From positions 59,318 to 123,317 of the forward strand of contig CANXME010000217.1 of the NCBI GenBank assembly GCA_948144175.1: a stretch of 64,000 nucleotides of DNA. Reading direction: 5' to 3'. This stretch comes from Closterium sp. NIES-65 (Eukaryota; Streptophyta; Zygnematophyceae; Desmidiales; Closteriaceae). The notes beneath the pieces are model-generated. The model ran no database searches, was not told the origin of the DNA, and was given only the letters and a program-made list of their open reading frames with translations. This document shows positions 27,742 to 37,130 of this stretch, one piece after another; position 1 is the first letter of the stretch, and each line of letters starts with the position of its first letter. Position numbers and translations under genes: made by a program.

Positions 27742-27742
<1 letters not shown>

Positions 27743-27786
<44 letters not shown>
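27743..27786. repeat. (CAG)n microsatellite
   Basis: About 14 triplets between the convergent kinase and transporter genes. Confidence 0.95.
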
Positions 27787-27790
<4 letters not shown>

Positions 27791-27845
27791 CTTGTGTCAG
27801 CAGCTCTTTGCCAGAGAAAAGTCCCCCAACAAACTGTTCTAAAGC

Positions 27846-30800
27846 TTAGAGCTCCTTGCTCTTCTTAGTCGCAGCAGCAGGAGAGGGAGCAGCGGAGGAG
27901 GAGTAGAGGTAGGTGCTAAGGACGGTGAGGGGGAGGGCCAGCCACACAAAGAGGGAGGGAGGTGTGCCGTCGAGAGCATACTGCACTATGGCGGTTACCA
28001 CCAGACCGGCTATCACTGTGAACCCCTGCGAGAGGGAAGGAGCAAGGAGGAAGGAGGGTTGTGGGAGTGAGAAAGGGAGAAGTTTCAAGGTGTTTTGGAG
28101 AGAGAGCAGCAATGGGTGGAAGTGCCATCCAGATGAAGAGAGAGGGAGGCGTGCCGTCGAGAGCATACTGCACTAGAGGTTACCAGCAGATCCGCTATCA
28201 CTGTGAAACCCTGTGAGGGAAGGAGTGTGGGTTGAGAGAAGGGACGAGCAGCATGGGGAGAGGAGGGGGTGGGGGGGGGGGGAGAGCAGCATGGGGAGAA
28301 GAGGGGGTGGGGGGGGGGAGAGCAGCATGGGGAGAAGAGGGGGTGGGGGGGGGGGAGAGCAGCATGGGGAGAAGAGGGGGTGGGGGGGGGAGAGCAGCAT
28401 GGGGAGAAGAGGGGGTGGGGGGGGGGAGAGCAGCATGGGGAGAAGAGGGGGTGGGGGGGAGAGAGCAGCATGGGGAGAAGAGGGGGTGGGGGGGGGGGAG
28501 AGCAGCATGGGGAGAAGAGGGGGAGGGGGGGGAAGAGCAGCATGGGGAGAGCGGCATGGGGAGAGCGGCATGGGGAGAGCGGCATGGGGAGAGCGGCATG
28601 GGGAGAGCGGCATGGGGAGAGCGGCATGGGGAGAGCGGCATGGGGAGAGGCGTGCCGGTTACCAGCAGACCGGCGGTTACCAGCAGACCGCCATGCCGTA
28701 GAGTCGAGAGCATACTGCAGTATGGCGGTTACCAGCAGACCGCCATGCCGTAGAGTCGAGAGCATACTGCAGTATGCTGGTTACCAGCAGACCGTCTGGA
28801 TGGGCTGGTTCTATGGCTTTGAATGAAAGATCCTAGACTATTATGGTGGCATGAATACAGTAGGAAAGAAATCCCCACAACCCAGTGAACCCTCTTATGA
28901 CACCCGCCCCGCCTCCACCACCTATCCCCTCCCCCAGCATACCTTCTTAACGCCCCCTGCATATTTGGTCACAAGCCCCACAAGAATGCCTCCTATGGCG
29001 TTTGATAGAGCTGGAATCTGGGGGGTGGGGTGGGGCGTGGGGTTGGGGTTGTGGGGGGGGAGAAGGGGGTGTGTGTGGGGGTTGGGGTAGGGGTGAGAAG
29101 TAGAAGGCATATTTGGTCACAAGCCCCACGAGGATGCCCCCTATGGCGTTTGACTGAGCTGGAATCTGGCGGGTGGCGATGAGGTGGGATAGGGATGGGG
29201 TTAGAGCGGAAGCGAGGATAAGGGTAGGGGTGGGCAGGAAAAGGCATGCTTGTGCACAAGGCCTACGAGGGTGCCCTCTATGGCATTTGACCGAGCTGGA
29301 ATCTGGGGGGTTGGGGGTATAGCGATATTGAGAATGGGCAGGGTTCAGCTCCCATGCGATCGAAGTTTGAGTTTTGAGGCGCCTCAACAGTTGAAAGTGG
29401 GAATGGGTGGGAATCCACTCGCATGCGAGAGAAGTCCTGGGAGGAGAGGAGGGAGACGGGGAGCAGTGATAGCACCGCACGGCGCACAGTAGTGAGTCAG
29501 AGTCGCGATTGGCATGGCAGGATGAATGCATTGAGGTGTATTTTGAGGCGCCTCAAACTACACAGCGCACGGTAGTGAGTCAGAGTCGCGATTGGCAGGA
29601 TGAATGCATGCTGACTCATTATGGCGAGGGGCGTCCAGGCGTGGAAGAAGCCGGGGCGCAACATGCGAGCAGCAGCGTCTTGGAAGGAGAGGATAGGAAC
29701 AGTGATGTGCATGCATGATGGTGCACGCACAGTGGCAAGAAAGGGGAGCAAGCACGACTTGATGCTTCTTACGATGGTGAGTGGCGTCCATGCGTGGAAG
29801 AAGCCGAGTTGCAACATGCGGGCGCCGTCTTGGGAAGTGAAGAGAGAGACGAGCAGGACGAGGGACGTGAGGGAACACATCTCGATGGTGAATAGATGTG
29901 GGCTGCGCCTCTTGACCTGCACCGAGACAAGACCAGACGAGACAAGGGGAAAGAGCTGAATGATGAGACGCCAGGACAAGACAATACCACCACCCCCCAC
30001 GCACACATGTAATGAGTCGAGTTTTGAGACGGCTCAAAACTCGACTCATTACACACGAGTCGGCTCAAAACTCGACTCATTACACACGATTCGACTCGAA
30101 ACTCGACTCATTACACACGAGTCGGCTCAAAACTCGACTCATTACACACGATTCGACTCGAAACTCGACTCATTACACACGAGTCGACTAAAAACTCGAC
30201 TCATTACACGCAGACGCCAGGACAGGACAATACCACCACCCCCCACGCACACACCTGCACTTGCCACTGGTTGTGCGTTGATCCCAGCCCAGAGGTCACA
30301 GACGCCACCAGCACCGGCACCACTCCCAGCGCCACTCTCTCCCAGGCCACGCCTGCTGCTACAATAGCCGCCGCCGCAGCAGCAGTGGCAGCCGCGCCAG
30401 CAGCCATAGATGGCGGCGCCTCCCCTGCTGCACTCGCTCCGTGAGTCTGGCCAGGTTTAGGCCCCGGACCAGAAGCAGGGCCTGGGCTGAGGGTGAGTAG
30501 CGTGGCGGCGACGAGCAGCATGCAGAGGGCGACGATCTGCACCCGGGTCTGGCGGATTCTGTGATGAGAAGTGAGACAAGACAGGAGGGGAAAAGGTTCA
30601 GAGGAATAGGTTGAGAGGGTGGGAAGGAACAACGGTCGTTCGTTTGCTCTCACTCCGTTTCTTCCCTCGCAGCGACGAGCAGCAGGCAGAGAGCGATGCT
30701 TTGCAGTCGGGTCTGGCGGATTATCACCTCTTTCCCACCTTCACTCATTCCTTCTTACCCGAGAAAGAAGTAGTTGGACAGGTCCGAGAAAAGAAGCTTC

Positions 30801-33347
30801 GTCTGGTTCAGCAGGTTGAAGGTCAGGTGGTCCAGATGGCTTAATCTCTCTCTTCTCACCTCTTCTCACATCTTCTCACCTCTTCCCACCTCTTCTCACC
30901 TCTTCCCACCCTTCTTCGTTCCCTCTTACCTGAGTAACAGGTAGTTGAAGAGGGCTGTGAACAGAAGGTTTCTCTGGTTCAGCAGGTCGAACGTGAGATA
31001 GTCCAGATGGCCTATTTCACCTCATTTCCTCCCACCTAAGGAGCAGGTAGTTGGAGAGGGCGGTGAAGAGCAGCTTCGTCTGGTTCAGCAGGTTGAACGT
31101 CAGGTAGTCCAGGTGGTGCAGGGCTACTTGGATGAGCGTGTTCTGAATGAAGTGACTCCCTTTCCACCTCTTTCCCACTGTACTGCATCCTCACTCTTAC
31201 CTTAGAAACAGATAGTTGGAGAGAGCGGTGAAGAGGAGTTTCGTCTGGTTCAGCAGGTTGAACGTCAGGTAGTCCAGGTGGCGCAGGGCCACCTGAATGA
31301 GCGTGTTCTGGGCGGCGTACAGCAGGCCTGGTACCGCAGCAGCTTCTAACGAGTCCAGCAGGTGCCAGTTGCGCCAGACGGTGAAGAGAGAGCCGTCCAG
31401 GAACATGGCTGTGAGGGCTATGAGAACCTGCGTGTGGCGTGGTGGAAGGGTAGTGGGGGACGGGTGATGTCAATGCACGGGTGACTTGTGGTGCCAGTTG
31501 CGCCAAACGGTGAAGAGAGAGAGCCGTCTAGGAAGAAATCGCGGCTATGAGCAGACGTCTGTTGGGGCTATGAGGAGACGTCTGTTGGGGCTATGAGCAG
31601 ATGTCTGTTGGGGCTATGAGCAGACGTCTGTTAGGGCTATGAGCAGACGTCTGTTAGGGCTATGAGCAGACGTCTGTGAGGGCTATGAGGACCTGCGTGT
31701 GGTGTGGATGGGAGAGGAAGAAATCGGGGGGAAGGGAAAAGAGGACAGCAGAATGTATGCAGAGGCAATGGGAGCATGTGCGAGCATAAAAAGGTGCACC
31801 AGTGGCGTCAAACGGTGAAGAGAGAGCCGCCGAGAAACATGGCTGGAAAGGGGTGGGTGGGGAAGGGGGAGGCAGGAGGGGGTGGTGGGAGAGGGATGAT
31901 GATGGCATTTCACGGGTGGAAAATACAATGATGAACGCCAGGAGGAACTTTAGTACAGTAAATGACCTGTAGGAACTGGGGGGGGGGGTTATGGAAAGAG
32001 TCTGGCGGTGCGGAGTGAGGGTGGGTGGCAATGATTGGTCAAGGAGAACGAGGGAATTCAGAATGCGAGGAAGCGAAAGAGTGGCTGTGTGGGGGTGGTA
32101 CGGGGAAGAGGTGGGAAAATGTTTTATCGAGTGGGAGAGGGGAAGCCCTTTGAGGAGTGACGGGGGCTCTAGAGGCGGGGGCTCTAGAGGCGGGGGTGCT
32201 CACCTTGAGGACTTCGCAGGTGATGACCTGACTCGATATCAGCACGTCACGACTGTTGGTTTCGGAACGAGGGATGGGAGTTGCACAGCGGGAGGGATGG
32301 GGAGGGAGGGAGAGAGGGATTGAGGGAGAGAGGGAGGGAGAGAGGGAGGGAGGGAGGGAGGGAGGGAGGGAGGGAGAGAGGGAGGGAGGGAGAGAGGGAG
32401 GGAGGGAGGGAGGGAGAGAGGGATTGAGGGAGAGAGGGAGGGAGGGAGAGAGGGAGGGAGGGAGGGAGGGAGGGAGGGAGGGAGGGAGGGAGGGAGGGAG
32501 GGAGGGAGGGAGGGAGGGAGGGAGGGAGGGAGGGAGGGAGGGAGGGAGAGAGGGAGGGAGGGAGGGAGAGAGGGAGGGAGGGAGGGAGGGAGGGAGGGAG
32601 GGAGGGAGGGAGGGAGGGAGGGAGGAGGGAGGAGGGAGGGAGGGAGGGAGGGAGGGAGGGAGGGAGGGAGGGAGGGAGGGAGGGAGGGAGGGAGGGAGGA
32701 GGGAGGAGGGAGGGAAGAGGGAGGGAGGAGGGAGGGAGGGAGGAGGGAGGGAGGGAGGGAGGGAGGGAGGGAGGGAGGGAGGGAGGGAGGGAGGGAGGGA
32801 GGGAGGGAGGGAGGGAGGGAGGGAGGGAGGGAGGGAGGGAGGGAGAGAGGGAGGGAGGGAGGGAGGGAGGGAGAGAGGGAGGGAGGGAGGGAGAGAGGGA
32901 GGGAGGGAGGGAGAGAGGGAGGGAGGGAGGGAGAGAGGGAGGGAGGGAGGGAGGGAGGGAGGGAGGGAGGGAGGGAGGGAGGGAGGGAGGGAGGGAGGGA
33001 GGGAGGGAGGAGGGAGGGAGGGAGGAGGGAGGGAGGGAGGGAGGGAGGGAGGGAGGGAGGGAGGGAGGGAGGAGGGAGGGAGGGAGGGAGGAGGGAGGGA
33101 GGAGGGAGGGAGGGAGGGAGGGAGGGAGGGAGGGAGGGAGGGAGGGAGGGGGGGGGGGATTCAGTTGAGGATAGAACGGACAGAAGAGTTGGGAGGAAAG
33201 GCAAGGAGATTCGGGGCAGGACCAAGCAACAGACAACGCCGCCTGACGGGGATAAGGAAGGCGGTCCGCATTTGCACGCATCCATCACCTTAGCAGCTTT
33301 CTCGTGAGAATCGGCTGCAGGCCATACTGCAGAGCCAGTAGCGCCAT
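27846..33347 (-). CDS. ROCK1-like nucleotide-sugar transporter (SLC35A/CMP-sialic-acid-transporter-like family)
   Basis: Eight exons on the minus strand: 33347-33289, 32252-32204, 31947-31914, 31408-31201, 30558-30255, 29916-29773, 29017-28943, 28025-27846. They sum to 1053 nt (350 aa) and every phase matches. Family landmarks in order: MALLALQYGLQPILTRKLL, SSQVITCEVLK, GLLYAAQNTLIQVALRHLDY with LTFNLLNQTK, LLTLSPG, IEMCSLTSLVLLVSLF, GFFHAWTPLTI, NAIGGILVGLVTKYAGGVKK, GFTVIAGLVVTAI. Eight to ten membrane helices are expected. A land-plant relative moves UDP-GlcNAc/UDP-GalNAc in the ER and affects cytokinin responses; this protein's substrate is not proven. The Ala/Gly-rich loop in exon 5 is an insertion relative to the family. 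A Lys-rich end (TKKSKEL) resembles ER/Golgi retention tails. Confidence 0.88.
28120..28255 (-). repeat. Decayed copy of transporter exon 8
   Basis: The minus strand reads GFTVIADLLVTS and then CSRRHASLSL out of frame. It is a degenerate copy of exon 28025-27846 with its own gcag-like acceptor region. Two further pieces (gagagcatactgcagtatgg) lie at 28700-28725 and 28755-28785 with ggttaccagcagaccg units. Confidence 0.75.
28255..28650. repeat. G-rich minisatellite, quadruplex-prone
   Basis: About eight units of gagcagcatggggagaagag followed by GGGGGTGGGGGGGGGG runs, then about nine short gagagcggcatgggg units. It is intronic on the minus strand, so the transporter pre-mRNA would be C-rich and the coding-strand complement G-rich. 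Ser/Pro/Leu-rich translations are artefacts. Confidence 0.9.
28660..28800. repeat. 48-bp units of ggttaccagcagaccg / gagagcatactgcagtatg
   Basis: Derived from transporter exon 8 (gtgcagtatgctctcgac on the minus strand). Short partial copies repeat in tandem at the far end of the G-rich array. Confidence 0.75.
29100..29320 (-). repeat. Two decayed copies of transporter exon 7
   Basis: The functional exon (29017-28943, IGGILVGLVTKYA) is followed upstream on the minus strand by copies near 29164-29105 and 29305-29240. They keep tggaatctgg...catttg but have lost the GGVKK end and donor. Confidence 0.8.
29355..29710 (-). repeat. Decayed exon 6 copy and two palindrome-joined duplications
   Basis: GFFHAWTPLAI on the minus strand near 29680-29610 is a copy of exon 29916-29773. 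GGCGCC palindromes at about 29370-29387 and 29538-29561 each sit between direct repeats. For the second, gcgcacagtagtgagtcaga...gaatgca flanks it on both sides (about 29481-29531 and 29566-29609). Confidence 0.85.
30010..30208. repeat. Tandem palindrome array, about 40-bp units
   Basis: One complete palindrome (gagtcgagttttgagacggc then ctcaaaactcgactc, about 30016-30050) is followed by four or five right halves of the form cattacacacgagtcggctc...aaaactcgactc. Alternate units differ (gagtcggctc / gattcgactc / gagtcgacta), giving a two-unit higher-order pattern. The ends carry the same accaccaccccccacgcaca repeat (near 29989 and 30232), so the array sits at a duplication junction. Confidence 0.85.
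30750..31140 (-). repeat. Three decayed copies of the transporter exon 4 3' half
   Basis: The functional exon 31408-31201 encodes LDYLTFNLLNQTKLLFTALS. Similar 3' halves ending in a gtaag donor lie near 31135-31038, 31010-30932 and 30840-30762, with LDHLTF and LDYLTFD variants. None has a complete 5' half. Confidence 0.8.
31480..31850. repeat. Exon 4 5'-end copies and a GACGTC minisatellite
   Basis: Copies of the exon start (SLFTV, minus strand) lie near 31540-31490 and 31845-31790 with frame breaks. Between them (31545-31690), gagcagacgtctgttggggctat-type units repeat about six times, each containing the palindrome cagacgtctg. Confidence 0.8.
32290..33158. repeat. (GGGA)n microsatellite, about 870 bp
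   Basis: Near-pure ggga tetramers with scattered gaga and gggagga variants fill intron 1 of the transporter (32253-33288). On the minus strand it reads tccc, a very long polypyrimidine tract. It is highly unstable DNA and could form triplex. Long Ser-Leu-Pro or Gly-Arg-Glu translations are artefacts. Confidence 0.97.
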
Positions 33348-33427
33348 GATGCAAACCATTGAATACACCGGAGAAACACTGTTACATTGTTACCCTATCA
33401 CGCCATTCATCACCTCACTCGCATCGC

Positions 33428-33512
33428 AAGCATCCATCACCTGAGCAGCTTCCTCGTGAGAATCGGCTGCAAGCCGTACTGCAGAGCCAGCAGCGCCATG
33501 CAAATCAACGCC
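33428..33512 (-). repeat. Duplicate of transporter exon 1
   Basis: The minus strand again encodes MALLALQYGLQPILTRKLL from an ATG at 33500, with a different codon for three residues and a caggtgatgg donor. It lies about 150 bases upstream of the exon used in the model, so either ATG copy could start the mRNA. The intervening piece (catccatcacc...catcaccttagcagctttct) is duplicated too. Confidence 0.85.
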
Positions 33513-34773
33513 TTGCTATTAGAAGCACCTCCCGTCCCTCCCCCTCGTCCGTGGATCCCGCTACGATCCGTGAATCGCGCTTTCTCCTTCCATCGGTTCC
33601 ACGTTTCGTCCCCTCCTTTCCATTCGCAAATCCGTTTTGAGAATTCTCGAAAGACGATTTCCCCTCCGCATTGACGAATTTCACTCTTTCTCTTCCTTCC
33701 TCCGCCGTGCTTCGCGGCTCGTCAAAATCTGGCTCTTGCCGCTCGAGCCGCGGTCGACTTCTGGACGTCGCCGTCACCAAAGCTGGCTCTCGCGCACCGC
33801 TAACGGCGCGATTTTTCCGTGACGGAATCCGTCTCATGTAATGTATCTTGTCGTGTCGCGCTGACAACCGCCGACTTCCTTGCTCGCATTTCCATGTCGG
33901 GTAATCTAACGACCATTTCTTTCGGTCTAGGTTCCACGTCACCCTACCGAATTTCACAGGTATCTCGAATCAGTGCAAACCTTACGGAATTAGTACCGAT
34001 TCCGCTTTGCAGTGATGGATGCGAGTAGATTACAGTCAGTACGTTCATATATTAGTATCAACTGAGTACAGCAGGGTCAGAGGTTACGGTTGGTAGCTCA
34101 CAGCCGCTCTTGAAATGCGCCTGGGCGAGCCAGAGCATCAAAGTCGACATCCCAAAACTGCACTGCGATGTCATGCTGTACCAAAGTCTCGTCGTTCATT
34201 TCATCTCCCTTGTTCCCATCCCAGGCTAGCATGTGGAATCGTGGATGCTCCACAACCACAACCACAACACCAACAGGCCTCTCTTGTCATGCCTCACGCC
34301 GGTTCCCTGGGGCCTTCGTGTCCCTTCCCTTCATCTCCTCTTCACAGCCACATCCAGTCTCCCTCCTGTCTGTCACCTCCCATCAGGCGTGTCATACGAG
34401 TTCGTTTCAGCTCATGAATCACTGTTCAGACTGGTGGGTGACGGTTAAACGCGGTGGAGCAAATCACCGCTCTAGAAAGCACATAACCTTTCTTCACCGC
34501 AGTTACTGAACCGAAAGTGAAGAAGTCTGACGCGCCCTTAGACCCTCGGGCCACAGCCACGATACGGCCCTCCGTCGTTGGTGCTGAACCAACCAACAAC
34601 CGTTTTGGGAAATGATCAAAGAGGGGCCGCACAAGTGATCGACCAGGGGCCGAGAGGCCCGAAACTGACCAAACCGCTGGGACAGGGGGGATTAACAGAG
34701 AGGTTCGTCACGGCGTGCATTTTCGCTCACACCTCAATATTCTTAGGATATCGTAAATGAATAATTTTTTCAT

Positions 34774-34829
34774 CCGGTAGCGTCGTTTAGCAAGCCAGGT
34801 AGCGCTACCGGCGGTATCGACGCTACCGG
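34774..34829. repeat. Inverted repeat ccggtagcgtcg ... cgacgctaccgg
   Basis: 12-base perfect arms separated by about 32 bases that include a nested ggtagcgctacc palindrome, so two alternative hairpins are possible. Possibly the remains of a small foldback element. Confidence 0.7.
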
Positions 34830-34891
34830 GAAATGTTAGGGCATCCTAAAACAAACTAGAACCAATAGGGAACCTGGACGCATTTCCAGGA

Positions 34892-34935
34892 TGGATCAAC
34901 CCTAAACACGGGAACCCGCCTGGTGTTTAGGGTTG
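34892..34935. repeat. Inverted repeat with telomere-like CCCTAAAC arms
   Basis: atcaaccctaaacac and gtgtttagggttgat are perfect 15-base arms around a 14-base loop. The arms contain one plant-type telomere unit (TTTAGGG), which may be chance. Confidence 0.75.
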
Positions 34936-36356
34936 ATGCCTCCCGAGTCGCATCCATTTCCGAACGGGTGTTATTATTTATGTCAGCTAAAGTGATGTTT
35001 TTTTTAACGATTACGCATTTCATTTCCAAAAAAACAAACATGACGAAACCTACTTCCAGAGGAATGTGACGCAAGCTTCGTATTAGGCGGCGATCATAAC
35101 CATGAAAACATTATTGAACCAAGAAAGTTGAGCAAAAAGCAATTTCCTTTTTATCTTGGCTCGGATTCTTGGCCCAACCACTTTGGCAGCCCCAAGGGGT
35201 ATATCTGACGGTTGGGATCAACCTGGCCCTAATTCGGTCACCTCCCTGCTATTGTTCGGCCCCTATTTGATATTTTCCCAACCGTTTTTGCCAAGAGATG
35301 GACGGACGGGTGGATCTCTCTCTAAGTCCACGAGGTTCACGAACTTCTGGAAGTTCCACAGCGATTGGGTGCGACGGTAGGGAAGAACTCTCTACAGTAA
35401 CCGTTACGCGCCCCGGCACTGCGATTTGGGCCAAGCGCTTCTCTGCCAATGAGAGAGGGCCGCCGCAATTTCGCATAATAAAACAGAAATACGATTTCCG
35501 TGCTGCAAAGGCGTTGCCATAACGCCGCATACAAAACCGGGGATACGGGCCTCAAGCAGGCTGCACTTCCCAGCTTTCCAGGGCGTATATGAAGCATGAG
35601 AAATGTGCACGGTTCTCTAATTATTTTATGTAAGCACTAAACAACAACAGCTTGACACAGCTGCAGCGACACAATCGTGTCACGCGGTCCACATAATCGA
35701 CACTCTGCATGAACTTGCTGTGCTTGATTGCCTGTCGCCATCTCATTTCAGTGGAGTTTTGCCTTTGAAAATCGCGTCCTGATCAAATTTGACTTCAAAT
35801 CAGCCACATATCAAGGCCGTGGAAATTCAAAAGCACGAAACACGGGAGATAGGGACCCTTGGGATTACGGAACTGAAAGAGGACATATGCTCCATCGCAC
35901 AGGACCCGCAACCAATTCGCTCGTATTTGTAGAGAAATCGTTCTCGTCAATTGAGATGCTGATCGAGCGCGTCTTGGACTGAACGACGTGAATTTAGTTT
36001 TAATTGAGGCCCAGACTGACTCGCTCCATTCGTTTTTCCCGCTACAAACACTCCTTCACTGTACCTCCTCGAGCCGCGTGCTATTCTCCTGTTCAGTCCA
36101 CGAAATTGCCTGAGATTCTAGGAATCGTCGCCAAGCTCAGTTGTTTAAATATGGACTACCATAACCAGCGGATAGGCCACTTGAGATTGCGTCATCTCGC
36201 GGGTTTGAGGATTCGATCGTTCAACGAATCTGACGTTCAGTGGAAACGCCTCTGCGCACCATTTATTACCATCTCTCGCCGCGTTTTACCTCGTATCACC
36301 ACTCTTTACCCCGTCACACCAATTGTCACCACTTCTCACTACCCCTTACCGTCAAC

Positions 36357-37093
36357 ATGAAGCGCATGGCCTCCTCGTCTGAGCAAGCTATGAAACGGTA
36401 CGTTTGTCACTCCATACTTCAAGCCCGTTCCTCGTTTTTCATGGCAGTTTGCAACAGTCTGCTTGCTGAAGGCAATGGTGACGAAATCCCCCTTCCTTGC
36501 TTGCTTCCTTGCTTCCGTCCTTCAATTGTCAGTATGAAACTCGCTTCTGCTTTTGAGACGCTTCAAACCTCACTTCTGCTTCTGAGACGCTTCAAAACTC
36601 GCTTCTGCTTTTGAGACGCTTCAAAACTCGCTTCTGCTTTTGAGACGCTTCAAAACTCGCCTCTATGCGAGTGGAAAGAATCGTTGGCGATTCCTTGTTC
36701 TTCTCTATTTATTTAATTCATGTATAGAAACAAAGTGTATTTCTTTGTTTCTTTCCTTTTTCTGTGTGTCTTGCATTGTCTTTCCCTGAGCAGCTGCCTC
36801 GAGCTGGTCCTCCTGGTGCTGCTCATTCTGCCAGTAATCGCTTCTCTCGCCGATGCAGCGGACACGAATGCGACCTCAAGCCGACCTAGAGCCGCTGGTC
36901 CTGACGACACTCCCCCCGGCACCACCACTCCCCCCGGCACCACCACTCCCCCCACCACCACTCCTCCCAGCACCACCACTCCTCCCAGCACCACCACTCC
37001 ACCCGGCACCACCACTGATGAAGATGATACCACTGATGGCGGAAGTTTCACCATAAACAGCGGCAACAACAGCAGCAGCCCAGGTGGCAACAG

Positions 37094-37130
<37 letters not shown>

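Larger units (their letters stand above)
33520..36356. other. Intergenic region between divergent transporter and secreted-protein genes
   Basis: No supported coding region. It must contain the two divergent promoters. Seen: an EcoRI-centred palindrome remnant (ttttgagaattctcgaaa, 33635-33653), two inverted repeats (34774-34829, 34892-34935), and on the minus strand near 34560-34500 an A-box-like ggcccgagggtctaagggcg reminiscent of tRNA-Leu but with extra bases. Open frames here are short and show no family signature. Confidence 0.4.

Noticed and set aside
28173..28826. Pro/Ser/Leu- and Gly/Glu-rich open frames
   Set aside because: Products of the G-rich minisatellite; all frames open for compositional reasons.
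32239..33354. Ser-Leu-Pro-rich and Gly-Arg-Glu-rich open frames of over 340 codons
   Set aside because: They are frames of the GGGA microsatellite inside a transporter intron.
34500..34565. tRNA-Leu on the minus strand
   Set aside because: ggcccgagggtctaagggcg resembles the tRNA-Leu D-arm but with several inserted bases, and no acceptor or T arm was found.
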